Shown here: positions 22,388-34,245 of the stretch, piece by piece | Layout: each line of letters starts with the position of its first letter | How positions within the stretch are numbered: the first letter of the stretch is position 1 | Assembly: GCA_023653785.1 (NCBI GenBank) | Contig: JAMKCH010088226.1 | Span: 245,158 to 309,157 of the forward strand | Length of the DNA: 64,000 nucleotides | Reading direction: 5' to 3' | Origin: Ophioderma brevispina | Lineage: Eukaryota; Echinodermata; Ophiuroidea; Amphilepidida; Ophiodermatidae | Position numbers and translations under genes: made by a program | Notes under the pieces: model-generated | What the model was told of the DNA's origin: nothing | The model's input: the letters and a program-made list of their open reading frames with translations, nothing else | Database searches by the model: none

Positions 22388-25300
22388 CTGAAAAGAAGGA
22401 ATTAAACAAGTTATAGACACAGATGACTACATTACCTACTTTGGCTTTTCGTTCCGATTTGATGGACATATCACCTTCGGAGACAGATGGTTACCGTAAC
22501 GCCTTGTCTAACGTGGCGCTAAAGAATGTATTGTTCAAAAAGTGTGTGTGTTTTGTGTATGTGTATGTATAAATGACAACCGGGAGGGGGGGACACGACC
22601 TGCTCGACTTGGGCATTTGGGATTTCCCAAACGGTAATTTAGGGAATTCATACGTGCATTTTCTACGGCAGCCTCGGTCCCAGTGACATTACAAAATCAC
22701 CTCTTAAACCTTAGTTCAATACATTCTAGTAATACCACGATAATTTTGGAATAAATTATTAACTTCAAAATTCGTCAGGGTACATGGGGAAAATATAATT
22801 AATGTTTTGGTTTAGTTTTTTCATATACAATTTTGACACCAATGTTTTTTTCCAATACAGCATATCATGGAGAATCTGAAAATCATGGATGTCATTTTTT
22901 TAAATGTGTTCTTGGGTGTTTTATATGGGGGAAAATTTGTAGAGGGGTAAACAATAAAAGTGTTTGAATTGTTTTAAAATAGATACCAATCTGTTCGGTT
23001 GCTCATAATGTTTCTAAAAGGTATTGTTTGCCATATTTACGACCTATTGTTTTAGTACAATAGACTCAAGACAGTTCAAGGTAAATATTTATAGAATGGT
23101 CCGATTTTGTTGAAAGTGGTTTTAAATCGTTCATTGGGTGATACTAAATAAGAAAATGTATATAGATTATGTGTTTTACCTTCCAAAGTGAGACTTTTAC
23201 AGATATGAGTTTTGATCTCCCATAGGCCCCGTGGACCACGGCCATGTTTACCCTTCTAATTATCATCAAAACGTCATTGACAATGCGACCTGTATATTTT
23301 CGGCTTCTGTACTGTAAGACGAACAATTTGGCACCATTTTTAACACAAATTAAACTGATGAATCTGAAACTTTACCCCCAGTGTGACCTTGAACCTGTTT
23401 TGCCTTGTAACTCTTGTACTATAACCCTCAGAAAGGGCAAACTATACCTTTCTGTAATCCATGAAAGGTACTGAACATGATGGTATTTAATTTAGCCCCT
23501 TTTCATATTTTGACCCCTGGATAAACCTTGCCCCCTAGAATACATATCCAAGAACACAATGACACCCATCATTTTTGGAATCCTCATACATTTAGAAAAA
23601 CCTTGGTTGCAAGATTGTATGTGAAATTTTCACAAAAATACAGTTCCACGTGTACTAATAGTGAATTACCCCCCCCCCCCAAAAAAAAAGTGTAGTTTCC
23701 AATAGCGCTCATTTAGATTTAAATATCCATGACTAGATATAGCCTTTAGTCGAGTCTACGTCCGAAGAGCGTCCTCCTACCGGGAAAAGTCTTTGAAATA
23801 GACTATTAGCGAGTTTCCAATGAAACGACGGTATTTATCAAAAAAAAATATCCGGTTGATACTGAGAATATAGCCAATGAGCAGCGTTTTTCAGAAAATG
23901 CAACCGACGGTCACGGACTGTGATTTTACCAGCTAAAGGTCATCTGCACAGGTCAAGCACGTTGTATTGTGGGTCGTCACACATCCTTATGGTAAGACAC
24001 ATAATGTGGTATCCTTTCGACATGATTGGATCAATTTAAAAATTTGACCCTTGTACAATCTTTGTCTTGCCCCCCCCCCCCCCCCCCCTCCCCCTCTTAA
24101 AGCACCATTTGCAACACTTTAAGAGTCTAGCTTCAGGGGTCTCTCCGTCGGGCTGCTGTCAACATATTTAATCACTCAAACATTTTGTACTTGTGTTACA
24201 AATGTCTGCTAGCTCCCATGTTAAAAGATCATCACATCGGGATTATGGTCTGCAGACTACTTTATCAGGGTTATGAATGAGGATGCCGTTTCCGAAGTCT
24301 GGGTAATAATGTTGAGGATGTCTGTCTATAGTTTGAAAGGTGCTGAATTAGAATTTATGAGTCAAACCTCTGGGAAACGTACCTTAAACAATGTAAAATA
24401 CGGGAAAATTAGCGGAGGGGTATTTTAAAATCAAGATCCAATTATGTTATGTTCAAAATTCACACCCATGCAATTGTCTCATAAAGATTAAAAAGGGGGT
24501 AGCTTGTCCCAATTACAATCTTTAGTTAAAAGGTTAATACCCTATTAAAGTTCAAAGGTCATTTGCTGGAGTTGGTCACTGATATTCTAGAAAAGAAATT
24601 GGAGTAACATTTTGTTCATTTTCAAGAAAATGCACAGGTTTGATTATAGAAGAAGACGGTTGCGGGCTTGTAATATTTTCCAATTTTACACTTTTGTCTT
24701 ACGCCATCGGGATCACTAAACGATAGTGTAGAGATGAGCGGTCCACTCATAAAAGTGGCATAGCGCCCCCTCTCATCCAGGCGGGACTCGACCTGATTGG
24801 TCCTTTGGTGATTCTCGAGTTGACAATTGATGAGTGAAGAGGACGGTTGATGGTCTAGTTGATTAAAGATTACAATAAATACATCAAGTCTACCTTTTGA
24901 GTTATTTCCCCAGTGTGAGAGAATAAAACCCACTCGTCACAATAGCATAGAGATACATGTTCCACCGTCTAGGTAGATTAGCTCCAGCACGCACCTTTAA
25001 ATTTTAATGCATAAGTCCCGTACTATAAAAAGCACATTACGCTCGAGTTACACATTGCATTAGATTATACCTATTTCACTCACACGACATATAGTGGGGG
25101 ACTGTAGTGCACAGATCTCATGTGAGTGTGCAAATATGGATAAACCTGTGAATTTTGGTACTCAAGTACTTTATGCATTGATAATAAAAAAAATGATGGA
25201 AGCACTTACCAACGCATACCACCACGCCCTTTCCTTGCCCAGCTTGTATTTCATGTACAACAGGGTAAAAATTAAAATGTTCCGATTGTGTTGAAAAGCA

Positions 25301-26391
25301 CACCATGATGTTTGTCCGGTTTCAAGGATTTCAAAAAGTATAGTTACACACTGCTACCTCATGCTTATACTTTTGAATTATGGGGTAAAACGTTACCAAA
25401 TGGGTTAAAAAGTCAATTATGGATTGTACTGGGGTCAAAAGTTAAAGTTGCTCCAATTTTTGTAAAACGTGGTTCAAGTTGTTGGTTCAGCTCATAGAAT
25501 GAAATATAACGGTCGGCACGTTTGCGCCATACATGTCACAGGAAATGTACATTATGAAAGCACCACGTGGGAAGGTGTATGACGCTACTGTGCCGTCGGT
25601 ATCGCTTAACACGCATATTACAGATCCCTATACAATAGCCGCAAATTTCAAATAGCCACATGGCCAGACAAAATGTTTTAATTCATTTTCATGGTTAGTA
25701 TATTTCTGTTTGTCCATGGAACCACTCGATATTGTGTTCAATAATTATTTTTATAGGTTATTGTATAAGCTGGTTCTTAGTACGGTTCTCCTTTAAGTGT
25801 TAAGTTGATATTATGATCCGACACCGAAGGTTCCCCAAATCACACTGAAGTTTAAATTGGCTTTATATTTTATGTGTGATCTAATGCATTGGTGGGTATT
25901 CCAAATATGCAAAACAACTGGGTTTGAAAAAAAATTGGAATCGCTTCTTTCTGGAAATGTCATCGTATCTCTTTAAGTTGATGATTATGGTCCGATACCG
26001 AAGATTCTCCAAATCATGCTGAAGTTGAAATTCTCTTGCGAACAGAATTATACCAGGAACCTCCAATCATAATGCGAGCAGAATTCAGATTCAAATATTA
26101 CGCTGGTCATAATTGGCGAGCTTTGTTATTCTAAACGAATTTGTCAAGATAGCGCTACACCGTACTGCATATTTCACTGTAAAGTTGTCAGCCATATCTC
26201 CTAAAACTATATAGAATGATCGGGGTTTTTATGTGAATCTTGTCGAGGAATTAACATATCACGACAGTGGCGAAAGCATTACAGCTACTTTGAAAAGTTG
26301 CTTGAGACCGAAGACTAGTATTTGTTTGGAGACTAGTACTTGTTTGTTCCTCAAAAAATTGTCAAAAAGGAAAAGAAAATGAAAAACTCAC
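22388..26391. other. Intron between the two SRCR exons; no exon recognised
   Basis: AT-rich. C or A/C homopolymers lie at 23669-23687 and 24070-24090. Open frames at 23244-23474, 24622-24933 (minus) and 25094-25497 have no recognisable domain. Further small exons could be missed. Confidence 0.45.
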
Positions 26392-26709
26392 CGGGAAGGC
26401 AATGTATTGCAATATCACCACTGTGGGATGCCATGCTGCTACCCCATTTGACGAATTTACAATCAAGAAGAGATTCCTCCTTTCCCGAGCATTGTCCCAC
26501 ATTCAAATGTACGGGCCCTGTGCCGACTCCAAACCTCAACCTACTAAGCTCTGGTGATAAACTAGCTCTAGAGTACCCCATAGAGTAGCATGCAACGGAG
26601 GCATGCTTTGAGGTCCAACTAACACCATTGACGGTTCCCCATGGTCCTCCATTGCGCCGTACTTCCAATCTCCCTTCATATTTAGAGCTTCCATTGACAA
26701 GGCGATATT
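26392..26709 (-). CDS. Upstream SRCR-domain exon of the receptor gene (variant cysteine pattern)
   Basis: Reads YRLVNGSSKYEGRLEVRR, WGTVNGVSW, ASVACYSMGYSRA, LNVGQCSGKEESLLDCKFV, HSGDIAIHC, a clear SRCR framework. The donor is CCCG|GTGAGT at 26391. The proposed acceptor ATAAG before 26709 gives 318 nt and phase 1 at both ends; the alternative ATAG acceptor 15 nt upstream would read into a stop. The G at its end plus CA of the next exon gives an intact codon. Two cysteines normal for group A are replaced: WGTVC becomes WGTVN, and the Cys before the terminal ...IHC stretch is absent. Upstream exons with a signal peptide were not found. The gene assignment is by strand, order and phase. Confidence 0.7.
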
Positions 26710-26934
26710 CTTATGTAAAATTGGCTATAAAATAATAATATAAAACAGCTATTACCATACCGCATATAAAATATACCTACGGTCAACCCCGGGTTATGTC
26801 ATGTTTAAAACTTTTGTTAGGACAGTTACAACATTGAATTATATAAACCAAGTTAGATTGACCAATGGTGACCAATGGTCATCGTGCTTGAATGATTATG
26901 AAACATGCACCTGTATGTCTGCTTTCTTAAGCAT
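26710..26934. other. Sequence upstream of the first recognised SRCR exon
   Basis: No start codon with signal peptide and no promoter motif that I can support. The true 5' exons may lie beyond the LINE at 28.7 kb or be too short to see. Confidence 0.35.
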
Positions 26935-27650
26935 CTCGTCGGGTGTGAGCATCTCGTCGGGTGTGTCGAAGCTTGCAAGTACTTATTTAATTAATAATCT
27001 TAATTAGAAACTGGGCAATTTTGACGTATGCTGCATAACAGAGACTTGAACCCTTCGTCATAGAAGTGTGTACTTGATTTCCCACCAGGGCTTTTTAAAT
27101 ACTTTTGTTAGTAAATATTCTATAATTTATAACTGACACAAGCAAAAATGTAATTAATTTATAAATACTGTATGTACTAGAAGTATATCAGTTCAAAGCG
27201 GTGAATCTCGGCAATCCACTCAACATCTGTCATTATGTAATAAACCAAATTGAGAAGATAAACGATGACGCACGTTGGTTTGATGGATGTTCGGAAAACG
27301 CCGATTGCTGTATTCCATAATGACGGATGCTGAATAACGTTTTAGTATAGGAAAAGTTCAACATTTGTCACTATGTCATGAACTTAATCGCCAATTTGCA
27401 TAAATTTTCGTGTGACGGATAAGATGAGTAACGTATTACATCCATTTTATCAAGTAAAAATTCATAGCTGAAATAAATTGTTAATTGTTCATTTCGTTTC
27501 CTAATCGGATTTGATCGTTTGAATCGTACATGGGGATGTTTACCGACTCTTTAGAGTTCTCGATTTTTTTTAAATGCGATTTTCTCGAAAACAATAATTC
27601 GTATTTTGTTTAACATCCGTCACTCTGTAATACACCCAACGATCCATCAC
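26935..27650. repeat. MITE-like repeat, right copy of the inverted pair
   Basis: Inverse partner of 19146-19830. It begins near the doubled gcatctcgtcgggtgtg motif (26931-26963) and ends tacacccaacg near 27643, giving CGTCGGGTGTA-like inverted termini around about 700 bp. Inner copies of atccgtcattatgtaata-type words are in both orientations. It sits upstream of the first recognised SRCR exon. Confidence 0.7.
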
Positions 27651-27711
27651 AATGGGTGATTCCTGAATCATTCAGGTGAGTAAGAGCTTTTTTCATTTCC
27701 ATTTTGTAAGA

Positions 27712-27880
27712 GGAGTTTCCGTAACCTGACCCGACACACTTTTTTCTGACACACTTTTGAATTCGGAAAACTTGTTTCAGAAGCACAATAAACACGTGCT
27801 TTATTCCGTGAAAGGTTTACGAATTTAAAAGTGCGCGTCAGAAAAAAGTGTGTGAGATGGGTCAGGTTATGGAAACTCCC
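27712..27880. repeat. Hairpin element, ~55-bp imperfect stem
   Basis: ggagtttccgtaacctgacc followed by cacacttttttctgac at the left is inverted at the right (gtcagaaaaaagtgtg then gggtcaggttatggaaac). The loop of about 65 bp contains aaacacgtgctttat. Probably a small MITE; overlapping frames are artefacts. Confidence 0.65.
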
Positions 27881-29760
27881 TTTCTCTAAGTTACTCTCAA
27901 ATACCACCAATACATGTTCAGAAATTGTAAAGGGGATGGTTATTGGAAGGTTGGAGGCATAATATTACAACATGAACTGATAAGGAGAATAGGACGAGAA
28001 AGACTGTGAGATTTGGCTGGACCCGCTTTCATCACACAAGGATACTTGTCCGAATACTTCCTCGCGTGTGCACATTACCTAGCATAGTGGGCAACTACAA
28101 ACACACTTTATAAATTATTGACGACCTAACATGAAGTGACACTATGAGCTAGAGTTGTCTCAACTCCCATAGCACAGTTCAGTAACTTCCATTCATCAGT
28201 GTATTTAGAAATACACCCCCTGGTTTTAGATATGATATATGATGCCTAGAGCAAACAAGGTCAGTTCATGTCAATGCATGTCCAAGTACAACCCACTGAA
28301 CTGTGTCCTTGGAGGATGAGCATATTGTAACTCATAGTGTGAGTAGGAGAATAGGACGCGATAGAAAGACTGAGAGATTCTGCTGTACTCGCTTTCTTCA
28401 GACAAGGATACTTGTGCGATTACTTCTGATTATTATTACAAATGCTATAATTCGGATTTCCCCTGCAACCTCGTCCACAGAATCATAATGATGTGTAATA
28501 AAACAAATATTGCATGATTTATATCGGGGAAATACTAGGCACAATATATTCCATTGGTACTGGGTACGGACTAATCACTCCTCATCCTTCGGGTTCACGG
28601 GTATAGGCACGTAGCTAGTGACCTCCCATATTTCCCTCTAACCAAGTAATATTTGTACACTGCCAAACAACTCCTCCCGCACCCTATTGCCGCACTTTCA
28701 TACCGCGTTTGCGGTGATATCAATGTCTTCAGGTACTCTTCCTACATGTTGGAAGATGGCAAATGTTGTTCCTGTGTATAAAAAGGGTAATCGGTGTGAC
28801 CTCAAAAATTATAGGCCAATAGCACTTACTTCCATTGTTGTCAAGATGTTGGAGAGCATTGTTTCTGACCACATTCGCAATCATCTCTTGAATAACGGTC
28901 TCTTGTATACAGACCAACATGGTTTTTCTCCCGGGAAATCCTGTGCCACCGCATTAAACGAAGCTTTCTGTGAATGGAACAGAATTTTAGATCGTCGTAC
29001 ATCTCCCACTCCCCGTATCGATCTTGTTTCAGTTGATTATAGCCGTGCTTTTGATTCCATCTCTCATGTAGTTCTTCTGGATAAACTGCACCGTACTTAC
29101 TACACATGATCTTAGCTTCAGAGGTCCACTACTAAATTGGATCTCTTCCTTTATTTGTAATCGTGTTCAGAGAGTCGTTTTTCGGGGTTTTATGTCTGAT
29201 TTTGTGACAGTCCTCTCGGGCGTTCCTCAAGGTTCAGTCTTGGGGCTGCTACTATTCAATATCTATGTCAATGATCTCCATCTTCATCTCCATTCAAAAA
29301 TTGTTCAAAACGCAGACGATACTTTTTTATTTCGTGAAGTAAATGATGATTCTGAGATTGCCATACTTCAAAATGATGGTGGTCAGAAAACAATGCTCTT
29401 CAACTGAATCCACAGAAATGCCAAGTCATGTGTATCTCACGTCGTAAAAATAAACCTTCTGCAACTTATTTTGTGTCTAATACGCAGCTCTCCCAGTCTC
29501 CGCCTTCTTGGAGTTCAAATTGCTGCTGACCTTACTTGGAATGAACATGTTTCTATTGTTACCAAAAAGTACAATAAATTGCTAGGATTTCTTAGAACTG
29601 TTGTTGGCAAGCAGGACCAAAATATTCTTCTCACATTGTATCGTTCACTAGTCTTGCCTATTATCGATTTTTGTTCTCCTGCCTGGTTTGTCTATCGCAA
29701 GAATCACATAAATTGTTTGGAAAACATTCAAAGACGGGCAAGTAGATACATTTTGGGTCA

Positions 29761-30716
29761 AAAAAGGGGGGAACAATCGAACAGGGAGCGCTTACAGCAG
29801 CTTAATTTAATGGATTTGAATAACCGTAGAAATTATTTATCTATCTGCTTTAATTGCATGTAGCTGTATTACCAATTGTAGTACATTTGTTTTCAGTAAT
29901 TGGTCAATTAATAGCCGTCATACTGAGGATCTTCTTTTTAATCACCATATCACACCAAAAAATGACAGTTTCAAGCATTGTATATCTGTAAATTTCCCTC
30001 CGTTGTAGTCTGGAGTTCCAAAATCAATTAGGGAATATTTCATTCTCAACAATGGCAGCAATTCTTTTAAAGGGGCGTGTTCCGATCGTCTTTGGGACCC
30101 CCCCTGGAAGTAGTATCGATTTTGATATCAGATGAAAGGCCGTATTTTTCTCATTGTCGTCCTGAAATTTGAGCCCTCGAATCCATTTCATTCCCAAGAT
30201 ATAAACAAAAAACCGCCGTTTTAGTGGTTAACCACTTTTATTAGCACAGTATTGAATAGGGCTTTGCAACATGCATTATTGCGTCTACCATCAAAACCGC
30301 AAGTTTGTTTCCCACGGTACTTGATGGGGTGTATGTGCAAGTGCCAGGCTCTCATATCAAGTAGAGAACACAATACACATAAATCGGAACAACCACCTTT
30401 AAAAAAACAACTCAAAAGGTATTTTACACCATTGAGTATTGAAGAGATGGACTCAAAACTAAATTTGTGCAATTTTATAATTTTGTATTTTACTATGTAT
30501 TTGGCCCACTTCCTAGTCTTGTTTGATGAGCATGTATGTGTGTGTGTGAACAGGTGTGTGTGTGTGGGGGGTGTGCGTGTGTGTGTGCGCGCGCATGTGT
30601 GTGTGTGTGCATGTGTGTGTGTGTGTGTGCGCGCGCGCGTGTGGGGGGGTAGATCAGACTGGAAGGGGCCAGAGTGTGGTATACAACTATACATGTACCT
30701 TTGGTGTGCAATATTT
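29761..30716. repeat. Repeated LINE 3' segment, piece 1 (with MITE)
   Basis: Contains the RT tail, a 332-bp MITE (30069-30400), the 3' UTR start (acaactcaaaaggtatttta), a (TG)n/(CG)n microsatellite (30535-30645) and ggaaggggccagagtgtggt. It stops abruptly at gcaatattta and runs into about 20 A residues. Confidence 0.8.
30069..30400. mobile_element. MITE with AAAGGGGCGTGTTCCGAT-type ends
   Basis: The left end AAAGGGGCGTGTTCCGAT and the right end, read inversely as AAAGGTGGTTGTTCCGAT, form terminal inverted repeats. The sister segment at 31031-31040 is the empty site (cttttaaaaaacaactc), which defines the insertion. Noncoding. TTTAA-type target. Confidence 0.75.
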
Positions 30717-30737
30717 AAAAAAAAAAAAAAAAAAAAG

Positions 30738-32152
30738 GGGGGAACAATCGTACAGGGAGCGTTTACAGCAGCTTAATTTAATGGATTTGAATAACCGTAG
30801 AAATTATTTATCTATCTGCTTTGCATGTAGCTGTATTACCAATTGTAGTACATTTGTTTTCAGTAATTGGTCAATTAATAGCCGTCATACTGAGGATCTT
30901 CTTTTTAATCACCATATCACACCAAAAAATGACAGTTTCAAGCATTGTATATCTGTAAATTTCCCTCCGTTGTAGTCTGGAGTTCCAAAATCAATTAGGG
31001 AATATTTCATTCTCAACACTGGCAGCAATTCTTTTAAAAAACAACTCAAAAAGTATTTTACACCATTGAGTATTGAAGAGGTGGACTCATAACTAAATTT
31101 GTGCAATTTTATAATTTTGTATTTTGCTATGTATTTGGCCCACTTCCTAGTCTGGTGTGTATGAGCATGTATGTGTGTGTGTGTGAGCAGGTGTGTGTGT
31201 GTGTGGGGGGTGTGCGTGTGTGTGTGCGCGCGCATGTGTGTGTGCATGTGTGTGTGTGCGCGCGCATGTGTGTGTGTGTGCGCGCGCATGTGTGTGTGTG
31301 TGGGGGGGTAGATCAGACTGGAAGGGGCCAGAGTGTGGTATACATGTACCTTTGGTGTGCAATATTTACATGTAATGTCTTGGTATTTGTGTGGCTCAGT
31401 GGGTTTGGTTGAGTCACACCCCTCTGGTGACAGCGACTTGTTGCTTCTGACTTCACCAGGCTAGCCTACTGTGCCACCTTAATTTTTATGTTCTTCATCT
31501 CCTTTTATTTGTACATAATATTTCTTGATGTATTTTTAGCCAAATGTTTAAATAAATAAATAAATAAATAAAGATTCGTAGCCAGTGACCTCGGGAAAAT
31601 AGTCCGCCATATTTCCCCTCTAACCAAAACTATCGCACCCTCTTACTGTACTTCATATTGTCCCACACGTCAAAGCTCACAACCTAACACGGATGAATTA
31701 GGAGGTGTATTCAGAGGGCGATGACCTTGATCATCAAAATGCTGTCTGCTGTAGACATTGTTTAGAAAACTATTTCCCTACTACAGACGTGTCCACAAGG
31801 TCCGATAAACGTCACTTATTGCCGAATCTAAATTTGGTAGATTTTACTATCGGAAATAAAGTGGCAGTGAAAAAGATCATTGACCGGATCTAAATTTGGT
31901 CGGTATTAGTATCGGAAATAAAGTGGCAGTGAAAACGAGCATTGTAGTCAGCTTAATTAGCGCTTAGTTCCGACGTCTGTAGGTCCGATAAGCTTATTAC
32001 CAATACTAGCTGACCGGAAATGGTACGTAACAACTGACATCGGAGTTATAAACTTTCACTCAAAGCGCGCGAAAACTGATTTTGTAAACACCGCGAAATC
32101 ACTAGTAACCAAAATGACTTCGCTAATTTGGTTTTGCTTTTCTTGGTGATGA
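30738..32152. repeat. Repeated LINE 3' segment, piece 2
   Basis: Carries the same RT tail without the MITE, the 3' UTR, the TG/CG microsatellite (31168-31305), the ggaaggggcc block, the TAAA-type end (31548-31570) and about 580 bp of 3' flank, ending at ttggtgatgagg before a second run of about 20 A. The purely dinucleotide ORFs with Cys-Val or His-Thr repeats here are artefacts. Confidence 0.8.
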
Positions 32153-32175
32153 GGAAAAAAAAAAAAAAAAAAAAA

Positions 32176-33505
32176 GTGCATGTGTGTGTGTGTGTGTGCG
32201 CGCGCGCGTGTGGGGGGGTAGATCAGACTGGAAGGGGCCAGAGTGTGGTATACAACTATACATGTACCTTTGGTGTGCAATATTTACATGTAATGTCTTG
32301 GTATTTGTGTGGCTCAGTGGGTTTGGTTGAGTCACACCCCTCTGGTGACAGCGACTTGTTGCTTCTGACTTCACCAGGCTAGCCTACTGTGCCACCTTAA
32401 TTTTTATGTTCTTCATCTCCTTTTATTTGTACATAATATTTCTTGATGTATTTTTAGCCAAATGTTTAAATAAATAAATAAATAAATAAAGATTCGTAGC
32501 CAGTGACCTCGGGAAAATAGTCCGCCATATTTCCCCTCTAACCAAAACTATCGCACCCTCTTACTGTACTTCATATTGTCCCACACGTCAAAGCTCACAA
32601 CCTAACACGGATGAATTAGGACGTGTATTCAGAGGGCGATAACCTTGATCATCAAAATGCTGTCTGCTGTAGACATTGTTTAGAAAACTATTTCCCTACT
32701 ACAGACGTGTCCACAAGGTCCGATAAACGTCACTTATTGCCGAATCTAAATTTGGTAGGTTTTTTTTTCATCAGCCTTTTGTCTGTCCACTGTTGGACGA
32801 AAGCCTCAACATGTTTCCATGCTGGATTTCGGCCTACCCTTCCACGCTGGCCTAGTGCGGGTTGGAAGGGACCCTGGTACCTAGAGTAATGTGTGCAGGT
32901 AACAGACCCGGGATGGTCCCCTACTCTTTTCGATAAGGTCTGCAAACTTTTTACGTGTTCAGGAATTACTCCCCTGATACACGGGACCAACAGCTTACAT
33001 GACTCTCCGAACCATGACACGCCGGACTCCCATTGCATACACCTGCACATTTTACGCAATGGGTGGGAGCGAGGAGAATTCCGACGACCAAGAAACCCGA
33101 CTCTCGCGGGGCTCGAACCAGGGCCGCTCGATCGATCTTATACTCTGCCGACGGTTCAGCGCCTTAGACCGCTCGGCCGCCTCGCCCTCGTAGGTTTTAT
33201 TATCGGAAATAAAGTGGCAGTGAAAAAGATCATTGACCGGATCTAAATTTGGTCGGTATTAGTATCGGAAATAAAGTGGCAGTGAAAACGAGCATTGTAG
33301 TCAGCTTAATTAGCGCTTAGTTCCGACGTCTGTAGGTCCGATAAGCTTATTACCAATACTAGCTGACCGGAAATGGTACGTAACAACTGACATCGGAGTT
33401 ATAAACTTTCACTCAAAGCGCGCGAAAACTGATTTTGTAAACACCGCGAAATCACTAGTAACCAAAATGACTTCGCTAATTTGGTTTTGCTTTTCTTGGT
33501 GATGA
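32176..33505. repeat. Repeated LINE 3' segment, piece 3 (with SINE)
   Basis: Restarts inside the TG/CG microsatellite and repeats 31300-32152 nearly base for base, including the TAAA end (32463-32492) and the 3' flank, but holds a SINE (32764-33189). It then continues into DNA not present in piece 2 (atggaattactcc at 33507). Confidence 0.8.
32764..33189 (-). mobile_element. tRNA-derived SINE with target-site duplication
   Basis: Minus-strand head with box A (GGCCGAGCGGTCTAAGG) and box B (GGTTCGAGCCCC), resembling class II Leu/Ser tRNAs. The tail is a LINE-type 3' end (TTTCGTCCAACAGTGG then GGCTGATG) and an A run. It is flanked by gtaggtttt at 32755-32763 and 33190-33198. The sister segment (31830-31846) is the empty site. 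Intact-looking and probably young. Confidence 0.85.
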
Positions 33506-34245
33506 GGATGGAATTACTCCTCTGCTGCTCATGCGTGCACCACATAAATAATGCAGCTTTGCTAGAAGAGGAAGAGGCACGGACAATTCTGCTTTGGTTG
33601 TACATTCGAAATATGCAGAATGCTGAGCTGGTTTCCGTTAGAGGTGTAACTAGACCTCAAGCCAAGGGTGGACAGGGACCTGAAGATTTCTGGGCAGTGG
33701 CGTGCCCAGGCTCTTTTGAGTAGAGGGGCAAAAGATTAATTTCCCCCCCGAATCAGTGGCGTAGCTAGGATTTTGGGAACGTTTAATGTACCAAAAAAGA
33801 GTTAAAAACAACTTTTTTTTCTTTACGAAACCCTGGCAACAGCTATTCTACGTGACATTTTCACCTATCCACTGTTGCCAATGTAACAGTGTGATCAGAG
33901 AGGAATAACATCACATTAAAGAGAAAATAACTTCCCACGCAACGACTATTTAATTGATTCCATTAACAACCGCTGATGAGTTTATTGATAAGTTGTGATG
34001 TTTACACTTAATGAAGTTAGCAAAAGGCGTCTTGAACTACCCCGTTCAAGTATCATTAGTGGTTTGTGATTCGACGCCATACAGGGTGTCCCAATAAAAC
34101 TTGTTCAAGTGTGATACCCTTCAATTTCTCAAGAATTACTTATCCTATGTATTTAATTTTCCCAAGGGATATTAATTATCACCTTATGTATAATCAGTGA
34201 AAAAAAAGGCAGCTCGCCCATGGAAACCAGAGCAAAAATAGTTTA
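33506..34245. other. No gene recognised
   Basis: One frame at 33481-33723 has no known domain. The words agtggcgtgcccaggct and cagtggcgtagctaggat near 33690-33770 resemble ends of common invertebrate repeats. Confidence 0.4.

Larger units (their letters stand above)
28687..31110 (+). pseudogene. CR1/L2-like LINE ORF2 (reverse transcriptase), broken
   Basis: RT of a non-LTR retrotransposon. In order: LPTCWKMANVVPVYKKGN, DLKNYRPIALTSIVVKMLES, QHGFSPGKSCATALNEAF, VDYSRAFDSISHVVLLDKL (28687-29109). Then, after a frame break, VLSGVPQGSVLGLLLFNIY and the catalytic box as NADDTFLF (29192-29407). Then LRLLGVQIAADLTWNEHV, LLTLYRSLVLPIIDFCSPAW and RASRYIL (29471-29863). The C-terminal tail (LNLMDLNNRRNYLSIC...FVFSNW...SFKHCISVNFP) appears in both 29761-30016 and 30738-31030. 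No endonuclease region was found upstream, so 5' truncated. The NADD in place of FADD/YADD and several frameshifts show it is inactive. The 3' end would be the TAAA repeat near 31548-31570. Confidence 0.85.

Noticed and set aside
24622..24933. 103-codon minus-strand frame between the SRCR exons as a further receptor exon
   Set aside because: No recognisable domain, and no splice pair giving phase 1 on both sides was found.
30221..31412. Frames rich in His-Thr or Cys-Val repeats
   Set aside because: Translations of the TG/CG microsatellite in both strands.
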